A DNA stretch of 64,000 nt from Actinomadura luzonensis (GTDB taxonomy: Bacteria > Actinomycetota > Actinomycetes > Streptosporangiales > Streptosporangiaceae). The DNA lies in assembly GCF_022664455.2 (NCBI RefSeq), contig NZ_JAKRKC020000001.1:2237001-2301000 (forward strand). The letters run 5' to 3'. Under the pieces are notes generated by a model. It had not been told where the DNA came from. It saw nothing but the letters and a program-made list of their open reading frames with translations, and ran no database searches. The translations under genes were made by a program, and so were the position numbers. Shown in pieces: positions 56,741-64,000 of the stretch (its first letter is position 1; every line of letters begins with the position of its first letter).

Positions 56741-56905
56741 TCATTTCCCTGGTCGATCAGAGTGTTCGGCCAGGGTAGCGCGACAGGTCCCCAGGAGAAA
56801 GTGACGGCACCGCCACCGCACGATCCCGCATGATCTCAACTGTCCGCACCAGGCTTTCCGTGACGTGCGCCCCACAACATGACGAGTGATCATGCGGATG
56901 AGGTG

Positions 56906-56930
56906 CAAGTCCTGGTAGCCCCACCCAGCA
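56906..56930 (+). repeat. Third, partial copy of the tRNA-Ile 3' end
   Basis: 25 bp identical to the end of attR plus its flank (CAAGTCCTGGTAGCCCCACC then CAGCA). Beyond this the two flanks stay similar (AAGGCC..GT). Interpreted as the far att half of an earlier insertion at the same tRNA. Confidence 0.7.
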
Positions 56931-56974
56931 TGAAGGCCGTCCAGTGCGAGTTCGTCGCGGACTATCGTTGCGGC

Positions 56975-57835
56975 ATGAACACCCCGGCGGCCGAGGCCGA
57001 CATCGACGGCGATCTCGTCGACCGCCTGGTACGCCGGCAGCATCCCGATCTGGCGGGCCCGCTCACCCTCGTCGCCAACGGCTGGGACAACGTCATCTAC
57101 CGCCTGGGGACGGACCTGTCCGTACGGTTGCCGCGCCGTCAGGTCGCCGTCGACCTCATCGTCAACGAGCAACGCTGGCTGCCGGTCCTGGCCCGTCACG
57201 TCGACGTCGCCCTGCCCGTGCCGGTCAGGGCCGGGGCGCCGGGCGAGGGCTACCCGTGGCCGTGGACGATCACGCCCTGGTTCGAGGGGCGCACGGCCGC
57301 CGACGTGCCGCCGTCCGAACGCTCCGGCATCGCCGGGCCGCTGGCGGACTTCATGACCGGCCTCCACCGGCCCGCGCCGCCTGAGGCGCCCCGCAATCCC
57401 GTCCGGGGCGTTCCGCTGGCCGCCCGGGACGAGGCGGTACGGCGGCGGATGCCGTCCATCGCCCGGTCGGCGGAGCTTCTTCCGGTCTGGGAGAAGTCGC
57501 TCGCCCTCCCGCCCTGGCAGGGCCCCGCGCTGTGGCTGCACGGCGACCCGCATCCGGGAAACCTCCTGCTCGACGGCGAAGGGCTGGCGGCCGTCCTCGA
57601 CTTCGGCGACCTCACCAGCGGCGATCCCGCCACCGACCTGGCCGCCGCGTGGCTGGTGTTCGACGAGAGCGCCAGGGAGGTCTTCCGGTCGCGGGTGGAC
57701 GCCGACGAGGCGACCTGGGAACGCGCCCGCGGCTGGGCCCTCGCCATGGGCACCGCTCTGGCCGCGAACTCGGGTGACCACCCGACCATGGCGGCCATCG
57801 GCGAGCACGTCCTCGACCAGGTGCTCCTCACCTAG
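56975..57835 (+). CDS. APH-family aminoglycoside phosphotransferase-like kinase
   Basis: 286 residues from ATG 56975 (an ATG at 56879 would translate through the tRNA fragment and is rejected). The kinase-like fold shows GWDNVIYRLGTDLSVRLPRR (nucleotide site and Lys region), the catalytic loop WLHGDPHPGNLLLDGEG near 180 and the metal site VLDFGDLTSGDPATDLAAAW near 200. The substrate may be an aminoglycoside or another small molecule; resistance cannot be asserted from the sequence. Convergent with rpoB. Confidence 0.82.
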   Translation: MNTPAAEADIDGDLVDRLVRRQHPDLAGPLTLVANGWDNVIYRLGTDLSVRLPRRQVAVDLIVNEQRWLPVLARHVDVALPVPVRAGAPGEGYPWPWTITPWFEGRTAADVPPSERSGIAGPLADFMTGLHRPAPPEAPRNPVRGVPLAARDEAVRRRMPSIARSAELLPVWEKSLALPPWQGPALWLHGDPHPGNLLLDGEGLAAVLDFGDLTSGDPATDLAAAWLVFDESAREVFRSRVDADEATWERARGWALAMGTALAANSGDHPTMAAIGEHVLDQVLLT

Positions 57836-57849
57836 CAAGGGGTGGAGCC

Positions 57850-57876
57850 GGGCTCCGGCGGCGCTCGCCGGAGCCC
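57850..57876. terminator. Bidirectional terminator between APH gene and rpoB
   Basis: A perfect 11-bp stem GGGCTCCGGCG (57850-57860) / CGCCGGAGCCC (57866-57876), loop GCGCT, in the 57-bp gap of the convergent pair. Confidence 0.75.
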
Positions 57877-57892
57877 GTGCGGGTCGTGGTGG

Positions 57893-61345
<3,453 letters not shown>

Positions 61346-61559
61346 CAGATGTCCTTCCGAGGGCTCGCGGCGGACTGGCTGCACGCATGCCGGACGCCCC
61401 ACGACGCGAGCGGGCATCGGAGGGTCGTCGAAAAGAAGGCAGCGTGGAAGCACGAGCGTACTCGCTTCAAATGCATTTGTCCACGCTTACGCAGACCCTG
61501 CCTCTCGGGTCGCATTTACAGGATGACGTATGGGATGCCGCTTGTCAACCCTCTTTTTC
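61346..61559 (-). promoter_or_regulatory. rpoB upstream region
   Basis: 214 bp between the MerR stop and the rpoB TTG, AT-richer than its surroundings. A -35 consensus TTGACA lies on the minus strand at 61548-61543; no strong -10 is found 17-18 bp further. The long leader would allow regulation apart from the ribosomal-protein operon. Confidence 0.4.
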
Positions 61560-61922
61560 TCAGGCGCCGACGCGCCGCTCGGTGGTCTCCAGGACGCGGC
61601 GGAGGACGCCGCGGGTGCGGGTCAGGGTGTCGATGCGCTCGTCGAGGCTGCCGAGCCGGGTGCGGAGGGTGTCCAGCAGCTCGGGGCAGGGTTCGAGCTC
61701 CGGATCGGCGCCGGTGGCGCACGGCAGCAGGAACTCGATGTCCTCGGTGGACAGGCCCGCGTCCAGCAGTTTCCTGATCTGCGTCACGGTCAGGACCGCG
61801 TCCTCGCCGTACTCGCGGTAGCCGTTCGCGCCGCGGGCGGGCCGGAGCAGGCCCTGGGACTCGTAGTAGCGCAACTGGTGGGTGTGGACCCCGGTCCGCC
61901 GGCTCAGCTCACCGATCAGCAC
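61560..61922 (-). CDS. MerR-family transcriptional regulator
   Basis: 120 residues from ATG 61922. The winged helix (MLIGELSRRTGVHTHQLRYY, then ESQGLLRPARGANGYREYGE) precedes a dimerisation helix. Two cysteines (LLPCATGADPELEPCPELL) could be metal or redox ligands. It is divergent from the dehydrogenase gene across a MerR-type promoter and co-directional with rpoB. Confidence 0.88.
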   Translation of the reverse strand: MLIGELSRRTGVHTHQLRYYESQGLLRPARGANGYREYGEDAVLTVTQIRKLLDAGLSTEDIEFLLPCATGADPELEPCPELLDTLRTRLGSLDERIDTLTRTRGVLRRVLETTERRVGA

Positions 61923-61934
61923 GCGCGCTCCCCC

Positions 61935-61966
61935 TTGACCTTCATACCGGTGTGAACGTTGAGGAT
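61935..61966 (+). promoter_or_regulatory. MerR-type promoter with palindromic operator
   Basis: TTGACC at 61935-61940, then the near-perfect palindrome TTCATACCGGTGTGAA (61941-61956) and a -10-like GAGGAT at 61961-61966, a 20-bp spacer. Overlong spacers holding the operator are the hallmark of MerR-activated promoters. It would drive the dehydrogenase gene. Confidence 0.7.
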
Positions 61967-62005
61967 TCTGCCATCACCATCGATCCGTACAAGGGGGCCG
62001 CAGTG

Positions 62006-62887
62006 ATGGACAATTCCGGCGACGACCGCACGCCCGTGTCGGTCATCGGGCTGGGCATGATGGGGCAGGCGCTGGCCGGCGCGTTCGTGCGGGCCGGGCA
62101 CCCGACCACGGTGTGGAACCGCACCGCGGGCAAGGCCGATCAGCTCGTCGCGCTCGGCGCGCGGGAGGCCGGCTCGGTGGCGGAGGCCGTCGCGGCCGCC
62201 CCGCTGACGGTCGTGTGCGTGCTGGACGAGACCGCGGTGGGGGCGCTCGTCGAGCCGCTGGAGGCGGTCGTCCGGGGGCGGGTGCTGGTCAACCTCACGT
62301 CGGGGACGTCGCAGGGGGCGCGGGAGCTCGGCGAGCGGGTGGAGCGGTGGGGCGGCCGGTACCTCGACGGCGCGATCATGGCGGTGCCCCAGGCGGTCGG
62401 GACGGACGAGGCCGTGCTCGTCTACAGCGGGGCGCGGGACGCGTTCGACCGGCACGCGGAGGAGCTGCGAGGGCTGGGCGGATCGACGTACCTGGGGGCG
62501 GATCACGGGCTTTCGTCGTTGTTCGAGGCGGCCGTGCTGAGCCTGATGTGGAACCTCCTGAACGGGTTCCTGCACGGCGCCGCCCTGCTGGGGGCGGCCG
62601 GGGTGCCCGCCACGACGTTCGCCCCGCTGGCCAGGACGGCGATCGGGACGGTGACCGGGTGGCTGCCCGACTACGCGCGGCAGGTGGACGAGCGGTCCTA
62701 CCCGCCGCTGGACTCCACCCTCGACACGCATCTGGCCGCCATGGGCAACCTCGTCAAGGAGAGCGAGGCGCTCGGGGTCGGCGGCGAGCTGCCGCGGTTC
62801 GTCCAGGCGCTGGCCGAGCGGGCGGCGGCGAGCGGCCGCGGCGGCGACGGGTACGCGGCGCTGGTGGAGCAGTTCCGCGAGCCCTGA
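62006..62887 (+). CDS. NAD(P)-dependent oxidoreductase, imine-reductase-like
   Basis: 293 residues from ATG 62006, downstream of the MerR promoter (an upstream GTG at 61952 lies within the promoter). Rossmann motif VSVIGLGMMGQALAGAFVRA with WNRTAGKADQL suggesting NADPH preference, then VLVNLTSGTSQGARELGERV and the family segment YLDGAIMAVPQAVGTDEAVL. The C-terminal helical domain mediates dimer exchange in this beta-hydroxyacid-dehydrogenase superfamily. Natural substrate unknown. Confidence 0.82.
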   Translation: MDNSGDDRTPVSVIGLGMMGQALAGAFVRAGHPTTVWNRTAGKADQLVALGAREAGSVAEAVAAAPLTVVCVLDETAVGALVEPLEAVVRGRVLVNLTSGTSQGARELGERVERWGGRYLDGAIMAVPQAVGTDEAVLVYSGARDAFDRHAEELRGLGGSTYLGADHGLSSLFEAAVLSLMWNLLNGFLHGAALLGAAGVPATTFAPLARTAIGTVTGWLPDYARQVDERSYPPLDSTLDTHLAAMGNLVKESEALGVGGELPRFVQALAERAAASGRGGDGYAALVEQFREP

Positions 62888-63107
62888 GCGCCGTCTTCGT
62901 CCACAGGCTGTGGGTGAACGGGCTCCTCCACCGGTGGATCGGGGTGCGGGCCGGCCCTGTCGCCTCGCCGGAGCGCTGGAAGTCCTGTCTGTACTGGGAT
63001 GACGCGGAGGTGTGGGCGGTTATGGGTGCGGTGGGCAGGGGTGCGGCGTTGGCTGGGGATGCGGTGGTAGGCGGCACGTTATCCACAGGTGGGGTCGGTT
63101 ATCCACA
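62888..63107. promoter_or_regulatory. Intergenic DnaA-box cluster
   Basis: Perfect TTATCCACA at 63079-63087 and 63099-63107, 20 bp apart and in the same orientation, plus TCGTCCACA at 62897-62905. The second box overlaps the TAA stop of the next minus-strand gene. The gap otherwise holds no gene. A DnaA titration or reactivation site is possible. Confidence 0.6.
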
Positions 63108-63752
63108 AGCTGTGGGTGACGGGTCCTGCCGGGCCGCCATCCGCCTGAGCTGCTGGGCCCGCGCGCCGGCGTCGCCCGGCAGGTCGCGGGCCGCCAGCCC
63201 GTCGGCGACGCGCTCGCGGAGGGCGGCCGGCTTGTGGTCGTCGTACTTGAACTTGGCCCGCACCCCCACCACCTGGAGCCGCAGGCCGCGGATCGCGGAC
63301 AACATCTTCCGGTACGGCCCCTCGTCGGCCGCGACGAGGCCATGGCCGCCGTCCGGCTGGTGGTGGGCGAGCTGGCGGCGCAGGATGTCGGCCTTGCCGT
63401 CCTTGTCGTCCACGATCCTGGCCGAGCAGGTGAGCTGCACCGAGGCGTAGTAGCTGGTCGGGACGCCGCTGTCGGGGGAGTCGGAGCGCCAGGTGGACGG
63501 GATGTAGGCGTAGTCGTCGTGCACGCTCACCACCACGGCCGGATCGGCCTCCAGCGCCGGCCAGACGGGGTTGGGGCGGGCCAGGTGCAGCAGGATCGCC
63601 TCGTCGTCCGGGTCGAACAGGAAGTGCGTCGGCACGACGACCGGCGGGCCGCCGTGCACGCCGTTCACCGCCAGCAGACCGAAGTCGCGCGTCCGCAGCC
63701 AGTCCCGCCACTCGTCGCCGTCACGGGCGGCGTCCCAAGGATGAATGAGCAC
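63099..63752 (-). CDS. PaiB-like FMN-binding split-barrel protein
   Basis: 217 residues from GTG 63752. FGLLAVNGVHGGPPVVVPTH, FLFDPDDEAILLHLARPNPV and DDYAYIPSTWRSDSPDSGVP followed by TSYYASVQLTC match the PaiB / FMN-binding negative regulator group of the flavin split-barrel superfamily. Enzyme or regulator is not resolved. Its stop codon is embedded in a DnaA box. It is divergent from the GntR gene. Confidence 0.7.
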   Translation of the reverse strand: MLIHPWDAARDGDEWRDWLRTRDFGLLAVNGVHGGPPVVVPTHFLFDPDDEAILLHLARPNPVWPALEADPAVVVSVHDDYAYIPSTWRSDSPDSGVPTSYYASVQLTCSARIVDDKDGKADILRRQLAHHQPDGGHGLVAADEGPYRKMLSAIRGLRLQVVGVRAKFKYDDHKPAALRERVADGLAARDLPGDAGARAQQLRRMAARQDPSPTACG

Positions 63753-63764
63753 CCCGAACCCCTT

Positions 63765-63776
63765 TGTATTAGTACA
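63765..63776. promoter_or_regulatory. Candidate GntR/MocR operator
   Basis: TGTA-TTAG-TACA palindrome in the 26-bp gap between the divergent PaiB-like and GntR genes, in an AT-rich patch just ahead of the GntR start. Operator role inferred from symmetry and place. Confidence 0.4.
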
Positions 63777-63778
63777 TA

Positions 63779-64000
63779 ATGGCTTTTGTGCCAGGAAAAT
63801 ATCGGATCACCGGCGAGACGGCCAGCGAGATAGCCGCCGCGGTCGAGTCCGCCGTGTCCGGCGGGCTGCTCCCGCCCGGCACGCCGCTCCCCCCGGTCCG
63901 TGAGCTGGCCGGGCAGGCCGGGGTCAGCCCGGGCACCGCGGCGGCGGCGTACCGGCTGCTGCGCGAGCGCGGCCTGGTCGAGACCGCCGGGCGGCGCGGC
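63779..64000 (+). CDS. GntR-family regulator (MocR-type), truncated by window end
   Basis: At least 74 residues from ATG 63779. The winged helix reads ASEIAAAVESAVSGGLLPPG, LPPVRELAGQAGVSPGTAAA and AYRLLRERGLVETAGRRG. The LPPVRELA wording is typical of MocR/PdxR-type proteins with a C-terminal aminotransferase-like domain, which would lie beyond the window. Confidence 0.75.
   Translation, partial: MAFVPGKYRITGETASEIAAAVESAVSGGLLPPGTPLPPVRELAGQAGVSPGTAAAAYRLLRERGLVETAGRRG

Noticed and set aside
56879..56974. N-terminal extension of the APH-like gene from ATG 56879
   Set aside because: It translates through the tRNA 3' fragment; ATG 56975 starts the kinase-like sequence.

Overview
The window is the replication-origin region of a high-GC actinomycete chromosome. 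The gene order dnaA - oriC - dnaN - gnd - recF - dciA(DUF721) - gyrB - gyrA - DUF3566 - tRNA-Ile and the many GTG/TTG starts fit Streptosporangiales. A solitary second-type rpoB and its residue numbering point towards a Nonomuraea-like strain; this is inference from gene order and motifs, not a database match.

Layout. 1-12135: origin and core replication genes on the + strand, with DnaA boxes upstream of dnaA, in the dnaA-dnaN spacer and also inside recF. 12136-12209: tRNA-Ile(GAT). 12168-55926: a complete siphovirus-type prophage of about 43.8 kb integrated into that tRNA and bounded by a 45-bp direct repeat.

Prophage order. Tyrosine integrase, repressor and cro-like genes with a divergent switch region (12.2-15.4 kb); a long chain of small, translationally coupled early genes, many with zinc ribbons (15.4-25.6 kb); two HNH genes (25.8-27.3 kb); 24-nt iterons then terminase small and large subunits (28-30.4 kb); portal; a 1035-residue fusion of an N-terminal domain, prohead protease, scaffold-like linker and major capsid (32.4-35.5 kb); connectors and tail tube; a tail assembly chaperone pair joined by a -1 frameshift site; tape measure; tail tip and baseplate proteins (43.3-48.7 kb); lysis genes (48.7-50.8 kb). 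A minus-strand accessory block follows (50.9-54.4 kb) with a DUF2637/SpdB-like membrane protein typical of actinomycete integrative elements. A PPOX flavin enzyme and a GntR/UTRA regulator come next, and then attR.

Right of the prophage. About 1 kb of apparently decayed DNA ends in a third, partial copy of the tRNA 3' end, suggesting an older insertion at the same site. Then come an APH-family kinase gene, the convergent solitary rpoB (57893-61345, minus), a MerR regulator divergent from an imine-reductase-like gene with a typical MerR promoter, a cluster of DnaA boxes, a PaiB-like flavin-binding gene and the start of a GntR/MocR-type regulator cut by the window end.

The observations most worth following are the lone rpoB with substitutions in the rifampicin region, the capsid polyprotein with internal ribosome-binding sites at its domain borders, in-frame DnaA boxes within a recF insertion, and paired integrase arm-site candidates at both prophage ends.
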